From positions 310,001 to 374,000 of the forward strand of contig NZ_JAAKGT010000003.1 in assembly GCF_011043625.1 (NCBI RefSeq): a DNA stretch of 64,000 bases, given 5' to 3'. Both the position numbers and the translations under genes were made by a program. Under the pieces are notes generated by a model, which was not told where the DNA came from, ran no database searches, and worked only from the letters and a program-made list of their open reading frames with translations. Position 1 is the first letter of the stretch. Each line of letters starts with the position of its first letter. Of the stretch, positions 25,124 through 35,048 are shown in pieces. Source of the stretch: Caulobacter sp. 602-2 (GTDB lineage Bacteria > Pseudomonadota > Alphaproteobacteria > Caulobacterales > Caulobacteraceae).

Positions 25124-25318
25124 TCAGGCGGCCGCGCCGGCCCCGACCTTGAACAGGTGCGTGGCGCCGCGCCAGACCTCGACCTCGTTGCAGCCGCGAT
25201 GCATGTCGAACAGCTCGTTGGCCCGCAGGCGCGCGGCATGGTCGTCGGCGCAGGCCGTGACGTCGAAACGGGGAACCGAGCCGTCGCGCTCGACACAGAA
25301 GAAGGTGAACACCTGCAT
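25124..25318 (-). CDS. Small hypothetical protein
   Basis: 64 residues, starting MQVFTFFCVERDGSVPRFDV and ending GATHLFKVGAGAAA. It contains three Cys and a Trp, and has strong G/C at third positions. Such short conserved proteins of similar form occur in Caulobacter-type genomes, but I cannot name the family. It stands 85 bp from the OsmC gene on the same strand. Confidence 0.55.
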   Translation of the reverse strand: MQVFTFFCVERDGSVPRFDVTACADDHAARLRANELFDMHRGCNEVEVWRGATHLFKVGAGAAA

Positions 25319-25602
25319 GGGAACGATGCGTCCTCATCAGGCGGGCCGTGTCCATGTTCGATGGGCGGGGCCGCAGCGCCAGCTGACTTCCGCAGCCGGC
25401 TCTTGAGAACCCAATATAATGATCGGCGTTCGATTCACCATAGGGGTTCGGTTTCTTAACAGGACTCAGTTGGGGACGAATCCCGCAACCAGGGAATCCG
25501 TCGCCGAGACGGTGGTTCCAATTCCGCGTGAATGCGCTTTCCCTGGGCGTCATCACGCACTAGGTTCGCCAACCTTTCGCAAACGGCGACGTTAAGAGAC
25601 TC
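25319..25602. other. Intergenic region upstream of accA
   Basis: 284 bp between the divergent small hypothetical gene and accA. A perfect TATAAT is present at 25415-25420 on the plus strand, but no convincing -35 lies 16-18 bp before it. Nothing else was recognised. It is AT-richer than the flanks. Confidence 0.4.
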
Positions 25603-26565
25603 ATGGCCGCGCACTATCTCGATTTCGAGCGACCCATCGCCGACCTGGAAGCCAAGATCGAAGAGCTTTCAAAGCTTTCCGAGACGGCTGGCCCTGGCGC
25701 GTTCGACAGCGAGATCGGCGCCCTGCGCGAGCGCGTGCAGGTGCTGCGCAAGGAGGCCTATGCCGGCCTCGACGCCTGGCAGAAGACGATGGTCGCCCGC
25801 CACCCGCAGCGCCCTCACCTGCGTGATTATGTCGCGGGCCTGATCGACGAGTTCGTCGAGCTGCGCGGCGACCGCAAGTTCGCCGACGACCAGGCGATCG
25901 TCGGGGGCCTGGGCCGCTTCCGCGGCATGCCCGTGGTCGTGATGGGCCACGAGAAGGGCTACGACACCACCACCCGCCTCAAGCACAACTTCGGCATGGC
26001 CCGCCCCGAAGGCTACCGCAAGGCCGTGCGCCTGATGGACATGGCCGAGCGCTTCAACCTGCCGGTCGTCACCTTCGTCGACACCGCCGGCGCCTATCCG
26101 GGCCTGGGCGCCGAAGAGCGCGGCCAGGCCGAGGCCATCGCCCGCTCGACCGAGCGCTGCCTGACCCTGGGCACCCCGATGGTGGCCACCGTCACCGGCG
26201 AAGGCGGCTCGGGCGGCGCCATCGCGCTGGCCGGCGCCAACCGCGTGCTGATCCTCGAGCACTCGATCTATTCGGTGATCTCGCCGGAAGGCGCGGCCTC
26301 GATCCTGTGGCGCGACGGCGCCCGGGCCAAGGACGCGGCCACCAACATGAAGATCACGGCGCAAGACCTGATCAAGCTGCGCATCGTCGACCGCATCGTC
26401 GAGGAACCGGCCGGCGGCGCCCATTCGGATCCGGAAGCCGCCATCAAGGCCGTCGGCGACGCGGTCGAGGACGAGCTGAAGAAGCTGTCGCTCCTGACCC
26501 CCGCCGAACTCAAGCGCCAGCGCGCCGAACGCTTCTACGCCATCGGCCGCGAAGGGCTGCAGTAG
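25603..26565 (+). CDS. accA: Acetyl-CoA carboxylase carboxyltransferase subunit alpha
   Basis: 320 residues. Together with AccD it transfers the carboxyl group from biotin to acetyl-CoA, the committed step of fatty-acid synthesis. The N-terminal helical region (DFERPIADLEAKIEELSKL) is typical, and the crotonase-like core holds DTAGAYPGLGAEERGQAEAI and VTGEGGSGGAIALAGANRV, with SVISPEGAASILWRD near residue 230. The length equals that of other AccA proteins (~320). AccD is not in the window. Confidence 0.97.
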   Translation: MAAHYLDFERPIADLEAKIEELSKLSETAGPGAFDSEIGALRERVQVLRKEAYAGLDAWQKTMVARHPQRPHLRDYVAGLIDEFVELRGDRKFADDQAIVGGLGRFRGMPVVVMGHEKGYDTTTRLKHNFGMARPEGYRKAVRLMDMAERFNLPVVTFVDTAGAYPGLGAEERGQAEAIARSTERCLTLGTPMVATVTGEGGSGGAIALAGANRVLILEHSIYSVISPEGAASILWRDGARAKDAATNMKITAQDLIKLRIVDRIVEEPAGGAHSDPEAAIKAVGDAVEDELKKLSLLTPAELKRQRAERFYAIGREGLQ

Positions 26566-26581
26566 CAAGCGGGCGCTCGCG

Positions 26582-26641
26582 TTGACGATCATCGATCGAC
26601 GCATCATCTTTCGTTCCAGGCCATCAAACTGGCCTGGAACG
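26582..26641 (+). promoter_or_regulatory. Putative promoter and 12-bp palindromic operator of the toxin-antitoxin operon
   Basis: TTGACG at 26582-26587 is followed by 17 bp and CATCTT at 26605-26610, a plausible -35/-10 pair. Immediately after comes a perfect inverted repeat, CGTTCCAGGCCA (26612-26623) / TGGCCTGGAACG (26630-26641) with a TCAAAC spacer, ending 8 bp before the antitoxin ATG. The position fits an operator for autoregulation, but the element could also be an accA mRNA-end hairpin. Confidence 0.55.
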
Positions 26642-26649
26642 AGCGCTTC

Positions 26650-26919
26650 ATGGAAATCTCGGTCGCCGACGCCGAAGGCCAACTGACCGACCTCGTCCTC
26701 AAGGCCGAGGCGGGTGACGAGGTCGTGCTGACCAGACATGGCCAGCCCACCGTCCGCTTGGTCCCCATACGGGCCAAGGCGAACGCCGGCAAGTTCGACC
26801 CCGCCAAGCGCCGCGCCTTGATGGAAGCCATCGCCAAGGAAGGCGCGGCGCGGGCCACACCCGGCCCTTCGGCCGCCCGCAGTCAGGACTTCCTCTACGA
26901 CGACGGCATGCCGGGGTGA
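26650..26919 (+). CDS. Phd/YefM family antitoxin
   Basis: 89 residues. The N-terminal MEISVADAEGQLTDLVLKAE, then GDEVVLTRHGQPTVRLVPI, follows the Phd/YefM pattern (DNA-binding fold, prevent-host-death). The C-terminal part is flexible and ends SQDFLYDDGMPG, the toxin-neutralising segment in VapB proteins of this type. It overlaps the PIN toxin by 4 nt (GTGA), so the two are coupled. Likely represses its own promoter through the palindrome just upstream. Confidence 0.9.
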   Translation: MEISVADAEGQLTDLVLKAEAGDEVVLTRHGQPTVRLVPIRAKANAGKFDPAKRRALMEAIAKEGAARATPGPSAARSQDFLYDDGMPG

Positions 26920-27296
26920 TCGCAGTCGACACCTCCGCCTTGATGGCGATTGCTCTGGGCGAGCCGGAAGGGCGACGATGCATCACCGCCCTTGCCGAAG
27001 AGCCCGACCTCGTCATATCCGCCGGCACGCTCGCCGAAACCCTGATCGTCGCCGCGCGCCGCAATGTGACGCCGCAGGTGCGTCAGCTGCTCGACGATCT
27101 TGGGATGACCATCGCGCCTGTCTCCGAGGCCGTCGCCGAGCGCGTGGCGCAGGCCTACCAGAGTTGGGGCAAGGGTTTTCATCCCGCAGGCCTGAACTGG
27201 GGCGACTGCTTCGCCTATGTGACGGCTTCCGATTGCGGCGGACGCTTGCTGTTCGTCGGCGATGACTTCGCCCGCACGGATCTGATCTCTCGATAG
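26916..27296 (+). CDS. PIN-domain ribonuclease toxin, VapC family
   Basis: 126 residues, start GTG 26916. The four acidic residues that bind Mg/Mn are in place: D5 in AVDTSAL, E41 in GTLAETLI, D97 in NWGDCFAYV and D116/D117 in VGDDFARTD. The family cleaves tRNA or rRNA when unneutralised. The preceding Phd-type antitoxin is the cognate partner. Residues LNWGDCFAY match VapC proteins that pair with Phd-type antitoxins. The target RNA is not known. Confidence 0.9.
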   Translation: MIAVDTSALMAIALGEPEGRRCITALAEEPDLVISAGTLAETLIVAARRNVTPQVRQLLDDLGMTIAPVSEAVAERVAQAYQSWGKGFHPAGLNWGDCFAYVTASDCGGRLLFVGDDFARTDLISR

Positions 27297-27385
27297 AAAT
27301 CTGAGAGGGCCATGTCACAAGGCCCGCGCTCGTCTCGTCCTGATCCCGAAGGCCCCATGCCGGGGCCATGCCGAGGATCACGACC

Positions 27386-27475
27386 ATGAGCGACGACACC
27401 GCCGCCTTCCGCCACGACGAGAAGGACCTTAGTCGATACGCGATCGAGACGGCGAAGATTGACGAGGGTAGATAG
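27386..27475 (+). pseudogene. Possible N-terminal remnant of a lost gene
   Basis: A 29-codon frame with GAGGATC upstream of the ATG (start MSDDTAAFRHDEKD, ending KIDEGR then TAG). Its beginning has native G/C-rich codons, then the sequence turns AT-richer after about 27455. This fits the 5' end of a native gene whose remainder was replaced by the islet. No paralogue is in view, so the origin is unknown. Confidence 0.35.
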
Positions 27476-27527
27476 CTACCACATCCTCATTATCTACAAT
27501 GACAATGGGCACGGTGGCTTGATCCTA

Positions 27528-27848
27528 ATGCTACTCATCTCCATTGCCCTCCTGTTTGCGGTGGAGAACGTGGAGCGGGGCACGACGGAGGCCGCAGATT
27601 GGCAATGTGCAACGCCCCTCATTGAGAAGAATTATCGCCAGAACGTTGATCGCGAACAGCTTGCGCTACGGATCGCAGATGAGTGCGCCCGAACATACTC
27701 GCCTCGTCGGATAACGACTGAATCTGACAGACTTCTTGAGGCAACGGAACGAACGACATTCTCTTACAGTCGCCAAGCATTCGCCCTCGAGATCGAAAAC
27801 CTTATTGCCCGAGCTCAACGCAAAGATCGCATAAGATTGAAGCGTTGA
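27528..27848 (+). CDS. Small membrane-anchored hypothetical protein
   Basis: 106 residues from the ATG at 27528. An N-terminal hydrophobic segment (MLLISIALLFAVENVERG) is followed by a soluble charged part, with Cys in DWQCATPL and ADECARTY. GGTGG lies about 9 nt before the start. A TTG 23 codons upstream (27459) could extend it. Codon use has clearly more A/T at third positions than neighbours, suggesting acquisition. No family recognised. Confidence 0.45.
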   Translation: MLLISIALLFAVENVERGTTEAADWQCATPLIEKNYRQNVDREQLALRIADECARTYSPRRITTESDRLLEATERTTFSYSRQAFALEIENLIARAQRKDRIRLKR

Positions 27849-27927
27849 ACCTGAAATAGCCCGAAATTGTTGAACAACACGCCATGCGAGGCGTTGCCCA
27901 AGCTCCCCCGCTAGAGGAGACGCCCGC

Positions 27928-28230
27928 ATGGCCCAGACCTTCGAAGACGCGCTCGAGACCGTGCTGGCCTGGCTGGACGCGCCGCCGCCGTCGGGCTCTC
28001 CCGAGGAGGCCCGCTTCCTGGCGGCGATCGAGCGGGTGCTGGCCGAACCCGACGGATCGGAGGCCAGCGCCGAGCAGGCCGCCGCCATCGACGACATCGT
28101 CCACGTCGACGACGACCTGCGAGATCGTCTCGCCAAGCTGGCCGGCGCCCGCCGCAATCCCTTCGGCGACCACCCCGACGGCATCGGCCCGACGCTGGGC
28201 ATGGATCTGGGGGTGAAGAAAGGCGGCTAA
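27928..28230 (+). CDS. Hypothetical protein
   Basis: 100 residues, start MAQTFEDALETVLAWLD, acidic and mostly helical, rich in Ala/Glu/Asp, with a C-terminal FGDHPDGIGPTLGMDLGVKK. GAGGAGA precedes the ATG. Codon use is G/C-rich and native, although AT-richer segments lie on both sides. No signal peptide or membrane segment and no recognised family. Confidence 0.6.
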   Translation: MAQTFEDALETVLAWLDAPPPSGSPEEARFLAAIERVLAEPDGSEASAEQAAAIDDIVHVDDDLRDRLAKLAGARRNPFGDHPDGIGPTLGMDLGVKKGG

Positions 28231-28378
28231 CATGCACTCACATACTCTGAATGGTATTCAGAGAAATACCTTCACGCTCAGAATTTATTATTCACATAAA
28301 TCAAATATGATCAGATTGTCCGGGCATGCATTAACAAAAATAACCGACCGCACTTCACTAAAAAATTATCCTGGAATT
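28231..28378. other. AT-rich intergenic segment with hairpin
   Basis: About 150 bp markedly AT-rich. It holds a perfect 8-bp inverted repeat, CTCTGAAT / ATTCAGAG, at 28245-28252 and 28256-28263. No T tract follows in either direction. It is downstream of the interrupted Abi-like gene on the minus strand. Confidence 0.5.
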
Positions 28379-29167
28379 TCACACAGCGGCAGTATCTATG
28401 CGCACCAACCACCGCACCCACGAAAATCCCTGACTTATCATCAAAATAGCTAAATCCAGGGGTGGCGATGGTGCATCAGGCGTCCCTTCAATATGTCGGT
28501 ATTGATGGGCAGCATTCGTCCACTCTGAGAATGATTTCAACATCAGCTTACCAGCATCAAGACTCGCACCAGCCTGAGTAGTTTCTAAATATTTTCACAT
28601 ATCTCTACCAATCTCAGAAGCACCCAATCTCGACGCTCCAAATTTAACTTTGAAGACATTTTCGGCGGCATCATAAACAGCTCTAATCGCATCACGCGTG
28701 TTATCAACATCCAAGGCGGGCTGGACACGCTCAAGAGCCTCTCTTGCAGCGATAAAGTCCGCCGCTGATAGACCAGCTATGCTTGATTGCAGAGATGAAT
28801 GAAACTCCGCATCGACCAGATAATGAACTCCACCATACTCACCTAAAGAGTATGACAGATTTTCCTCCCGAAACACCCTCTCAACCCGAGCAACGGGATC
28901 ATCAATATAACTGGAGGACATTTGACAAAATATTGTCACTATATCTAAAAAGTCTACCAAACTTACCCTTACAAAATCACCACCTAAATAAGAGAAATCA
29001 ACCCCAATCTCTGAAGATATGTGCCTCGCAATTTCAACACGCGGGGTATAGGCCATCATCATAAAAAGACTTGAAACCCTCTTTCTCGCCCTTTTGCTGT
29101 CGGATATAGGCTCACCTTTATCCACGTAAACGTGCGAAAATCTTTTACCAATTGGCCTATTAGTCAT
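28379..29167 (-). pseudogene. Abi_C/HEPN-like gene interrupted by an in-frame TGA
   Basis: From the ATG at 29167 (MTNRPIGKRFSHVYVDKG) the frame runs 190 codons to TGA at 28595-28597. It then continues in the same frame for 71 codons with coding-like sequence (KYLETTQAGASLDAGKLMLK, SEWTNAAHQYRH, PSPPLDLAILMISQGFSW) to TGA at 28379. The upstream part contains ALERVQPALDVDNTRDAIRA and YDAAENVFKVKF, a pattern like the C-terminal HEPN-type domain of abortive-infection proteins. Without the TGA the protein would be 262 residues. Base composition is AT-rich compared with neighbours, so likely transferred. It may be a nonsense-mutated gene or be read through. Family assignment is by pattern only. Confidence 0.5.
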
Positions 29168-29169
29168 CC

Positions 29170-29226
29170 TTACCAAGCCCCGATAAGCGAGAAGTCGCTA
29201 CGAATTTGATCAGCAGTATTCGCCAT
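29170..29226 (-). CDS. Possible 18-codon leader peptide
   Basis: ATG at 29226, preceded by AGAGAGG 6 nt upstream, encodes MANTADQIRSDFSLIGAW and stops at TAA; the Abi-like ATG follows after two bases (TAAGGATG). It is in another frame. The strong ribosome site and tight spacing suggest translational coupling. It might instead be the broken 5' end of an older gene. Confidence 0.35.
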   Translation of the reverse strand: MANTADQIRSDFSLIGAW

Positions 29227-29291
29227 GCCCTACCTCTCTTAACGAATTCAGCTTAAGGGCGATCAGGATACATCACACCCCACCGCCCACG

Positions 29292-29324
29292 AAAAAGCCC
29301 GCCCCGGTCTCCCGGGGCGGGCTT
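29292..29324 (-). terminator. Rho-independent terminator of secA
   Basis: On the minus strand, stem AAGCCCGCCCCGG / CCGGGGCGGGCTT with a GAGA loop is followed by TTTTT. Located 34 bp past the secA stop. It separates secA from the AT-rich islet. Confidence 0.92.
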
Positions 29325-29357
29325 CGTCGTTTCAGGCTCTGTCGAACCCGCCGGTCG

Positions 29358-32123
<2,766 letters not shown>

Positions 32124-32494
32124 GCAGAAAGGATCCGGAGCGAGAACTTAGTGTGGCCGGCGCTAAGGCTTTATCGGCCTTCACTACGGTAATGACGGTG
32201 CGCCGAGATCGTAGAACCCCTGAAAACGGCGCGCGCGCGAGACTTAAGCACCGCCCCTCCCAGTGTCAACGCGAGGCCAGGCCCGCCGGGGCGTCGAAAA
32301 GCCCGATAGGCCAAGCTTTCACCCGCTGCGCGAAACCCGTTCGGCGGCGATGCAAACCCTCATTGCGCCGCGCGGTTCCGAGAACCGTATCCTCGCGCGC
32401 GAAGTTTAGAGGGCCAAGCCTTCCGAAACGGCTTTCCCTTTGGCCTGACGCGCTCTAGAGCGCATTTCATATGACCAGCGGAGATCCGCGCCCG
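32124..32494. other. Divergent promoter region between secA and the parvulin gene
   Basis: 371 bp. On the minus strand a convincing housekeeping-type promoter for secA is seen (annotated separately). On the plus strand no clear -35/-10 pair was found. No ORF with coding character is present; the plus-strand shadow frames lack a ribosome site. Confidence 0.5.
32241..32269 (-). promoter_or_regulatory. Putative secA promoter
   Basis: Read on the minus strand: TTGACA (complement of 32264-32269), a 17-bp spacer, then TAAGTC (complement of 32241-32246). The -35 is perfect; the -10 matches the TA...  pattern only partly. The start of transcription would be near 32233, giving a 5' leader of about 110 nt before the secA ATG. 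Confidence 0.55.
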
Positions 32495-33481
32495 ATGAAC
32501 CCCGTCCGTAATCCTCGCTCGCTCCTGACGGCCGCCGTGCTCGGCCTGGCGCTGCTGGTCGCCGCCTGCGGCCGCGGCGGCGTCGACGAGCGCCCGCCAG
32601 AGCCGGGCGACACGGCCGTCGCGCGGGTCGACGGCCACGCCGTCTGGGCCTCGGACGTCAAGCGCGAGGCGGTGGCCCAGGGCCTGATCGGCGAGGGCGA
32701 GCCGCTGGACGTCTCGTCCGACCTGTTCCGCCGCGTCCTCGACGAGGTCATCGACCAGAAGCTGCTGGCCGCCGAGGCCATCGAGCGCAAGCTCGACAAG
32801 GATCCCGTGGCCCAGCGCCGCCTGGCCGCCGCCCGCGAGCGCATCCTGGGCGACATGCTGGTCGAGGGCATGGTCGAGAAGGCCGTCACCGAGGACAACA
32901 TCCGCGGCCTCTACGGCGAGCAGCAGAAGCTGACCAAGCAGTCAGAGGAGATCCGCGCCCGCCAGATCCTGGTGCCCACCCAGGCCGAAGCCGAAAGCGT
33001 CAAGAAGCTGCTGGCGACCGGCGCCTCGTTCGACGCCCTGGCCATGGAGCGCTCCAAGGACGAGGCCACCCGCTTCAAGGGCGGCGACCTCGACTACTTC
33101 ACCGTCGACATCATGCCCGATCCCTACGCCGTGGCCCTGAAGGACGCCAAGAAGGGCGACCTCGTCGGCCCGTTCGCCATCAACGGCGGCTGGGTGGTGA
33201 TGCGCGTCGAGGACAAGCGCCAGGAAGCGCCGATGAGCCTGGAGGAAGCCCGTCCGCAGATCGTGCGTTTCCTCACCTACGACCAGGTCCGCGACCTGCT
33301 GGAGAAACTGCGCGGCGGCGCCAAGGTGGAGATGCTGGTCGGCAAGGGCCAGGAGATCCCCGGCGCCCCGCAGGAGCCGGCCTCCGCGCCGCCGGGCGGC
33401 GGCGAGCCCGCTCCCAGCTCCGACCTCGACAACGCCCCGCCCGCCTCGGCTCCGGCCCAGAACTCGGTCCAGAAGAAATGA
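32495..33481 (+). CDS. Parvulin-type peptidyl-prolyl isomerase lipoprotein
   Basis: 328 residues from the ATG at 32495 (MNPVRNPRSLL). A lipoprotein signal ends in LLVAAC with lipobox cysteine near residue 25. The N-terminal SurA-like part (residues ~35-140) is followed by the parvulin domain (ARQILVPTQAEAESVKKLL, FKGGDLDYFTVDIM). The C-terminal ~40 residues are Pro/Ala-rich. It probably folds outer-membrane proteins in the periplasm. GGAG lies about 11 nt upstream; an ATG at 32471 is possible but spoils the signal. Stop overlaps argJ start by 4 nt. Confidence 0.85.
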   Translation: MNPVRNPRSLLTAAVLGLALLVAACGRGGVDERPPEPGDTAVARVDGHAVWASDVKREAVAQGLIGEGEPLDVSSDLFRRVLDEVIDQKLLAAEAIERKLDKDPVAQRRLAAARERILGDMLVEGMVEKAVTEDNIRGLYGEQQKLTKQSEEIRARQILVPTQAEAESVKKLLATGASFDALAMERSKDEATRFKGGDLDYFTVDIMPDPYAVALKDAKKGDLVGPFAINGGWVVMRVEDKRQEAPMSLEEARPQIVRFLTYDQVRDLLEKLRGGAKVEMLVGKGQEIPGAPQEPASAPPGGGEPAPSSDLDNAPPASAPAQNSVQKK

Positions 33482-35007
33482 CCCGCAAGCCCACCACGAC
33501 CTCGACCGACAAGGCCGCCCAGAACGCCAAGGCCCCGACCAAGGCCAAGGCCGCGCCGAAAGCCGCCGAGAAGGCGCCGACCACCGCCACCCCCGCCGAG
33601 ATCGTCGGCCAGGTCGGCGCCACGGTCGGCCACGCGCTGGACCGCGCCCTCGACCCGCTGGCCTCGGCCCTGAAGCGCGCCGGCCTGCGCCGCGCCCAGA
33701 AGTCGGCCGGCGAGACGCCCGCTCAGGCCGCGCCCGTCGTCGCCCCGCCGCCGGTCGCCCCGGGCAAGCCGGGCCTGGCCGTCTCGCCGCTGGCCGTGCC
33801 GTTCCCGGTCATCCCGCCGATCGCCGGGGTCGAGATCGCCACCGGCCGCGCCGGCTTCTACAAGCACGAGCGCCCCGACCTGCTGCTGATGCGCTTCGCC
33901 GAGGGCACCTCGGGCGCGGGCGTCTTCACCCGCCACGGCGTCGGATCGGCCCCGGTCGACTGGTGCAAGCGCCAGTTGGCCGCCAGCGGCGGCGCCGACG
34001 TGCGCGCCCTGGTGGTCAACGCCGGCTGCGCCAACAGCTTCACCGGCAAGCCCGGCGCCGACGCCGTGCGTCGCGTGGCCACGGCTGTGGGCAAGCGCTT
34101 CGACTGCCGCCAGCGCGACGTGATGATGGCCTCGACCGGCGTCATCGGCGTGATCCTCGACGACAGCAAGATCACCTCGAACCTGCGCGAGGTGGAAACC
34201 CGCCTCACCGCCGACGGCTGGGCCCAGGCGGCCTCGGCCATCATGACCACCGACACCTTCCCAAAGGGCGCCTACGCGACCGCGATGATCGACGGCCACG
34301 AGGTCAAGATCGCCGGCATCGCCAAGGGCTCGGGCATGATCGCGCCCGACATGGCCACCATGCTGGCCTTCGTGGCCACCGACGCGGCCATCGCGCCCGC
34401 CGCCCTGCAGACCCTGGTCTCGCTCTATACCCGCACCACCTTCAACTGCGTGACGGTGGACGGCGACCGCTCGACCAACGACACGCTGCTGCTGTTCGCG
34501 ACCGGGCAGTCGTCGGCGCCGAAGATCGCGCGGGCCGGCGACAAGCGCCTGGCCGACTTCCGCGAAAAGCTGGAAGGCGTGCTGCTGGATCTCGCCATGC
34601 AGCTGGTCCGCGACGGCGAAGGCGCCACCAAGTTCGTCAAGATCACCGTCAACGGCGCCGAGAGCCCGCTGTCGGCCCGCAAGATCGCCCGCACCATCGC
34701 CGAGAGCCCGCTGGTCAAGACCGCCTTCGCCGGCGAGGACGCCAACTGGGGCCGCATCGTCATGGCCGTCGGCCGCGCCGACGAGCCGGTCAACCGCGAA
34801 AAGATCAGCGTCCGCTTCGGCGAGCTCTACGCCGCCCGCGACGGCCTGGTCTCGGCCGAGTACGACGAGGCGGCCATGAGCGCCTACATGAAGAACCAGG
34901 AGCTCGAGGTCACCGTCGAGGTCGGCGTCGGCAAGGGCAGCTCCACGGTGTGGACCTGCGACCTGACCAAGCAGTACGTGGCCATCAACGGGGATTATCG
35001 GTCTTAA
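33478..35007 (+). CDS. argJ: Glutamate N-acetyltransferase / amino-acid acetyltransferase ArgJ
   Basis: 509 residues. ArgJ transfers the acetyl group from N-acetylornithine to glutamate in arginine synthesis and can acetylate glutamate with acetyl-CoA. The enzyme core begins near residue 110 (LAVSPLAVPFPVIPPIAGVE). The self-cleavage site KGSGMIAPDMATML places the nucleophile at T294; typical ArgJ has it near 180-200, because the family is ~400 residues long. The additional ~100 N-terminal residues are Lys/Ala/Pro-rich and low in complexity. The ATG overlaps the parvulin stop, so an internal start is possible but the frame stays open. Hairpin GCGAGGCG / CGCCTCGC at 35013-35035 follows, without a T tract. 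Confidence 0.92.
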   Translation: MTRKPTTTSTDKAAQNAKAPTKAKAAPKAAEKAPTTATPAEIVGQVGATVGHALDRALDPLASALKRAGLRRAQKSAGETPAQAAPVVAPPPVAPGKPGLAVSPLAVPFPVIPPIAGVEIATGRAGFYKHERPDLLLMRFAEGTSGAGVFTRHGVGSAPVDWCKRQLAASGGADVRALVVNAGCANSFTGKPGADAVRRVATAVGKRFDCRQRDVMMASTGVIGVILDDSKITSNLREVETRLTADGWAQAASAIMTTDTFPKGAYATAMIDGHEVKIAGIAKGSGMIAPDMATMLAFVATDAAIAPAALQTLVSLYTRTTFNCVTVDGDRSTNDTLLLFATGQSSAPKIARAGDKRLADFREKLEGVLLDLAMQLVRDGEGATKFVKITVNGAESPLSARKIARTIAESPLVKTAFAGEDANWGRIVMAVGRADEPVNREKISVRFGELYAARDGLVSAEYDEAAMSAYMKNQELEVTVEVGVGKGSSTVWTCDLTKQYVAINGDYRS

Positions 35008-35048
35008 GGGCCGCGAGGCGGGGCAAACGCCTCGCCCACTGGAGCTCC

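Noticed and set aside
28232-28453. 73-codon plus-strand frame in the AT-rich islet
   Set aside because: Lies opposite the coding-like C-terminal part of the Abi-like gene and has no ribosome site.
28595-28597. Selenocysteine at the in-frame TGA
   Set aside because: No SECIS-like hairpin was seen after the TGA and the neighbouring residues do not look like a redox site.
32124-32494. Riboswitch in the secA/parvulin gap
   Set aside because: No conserved riboswitch cores were recognised; only promoter-like sequence was found.
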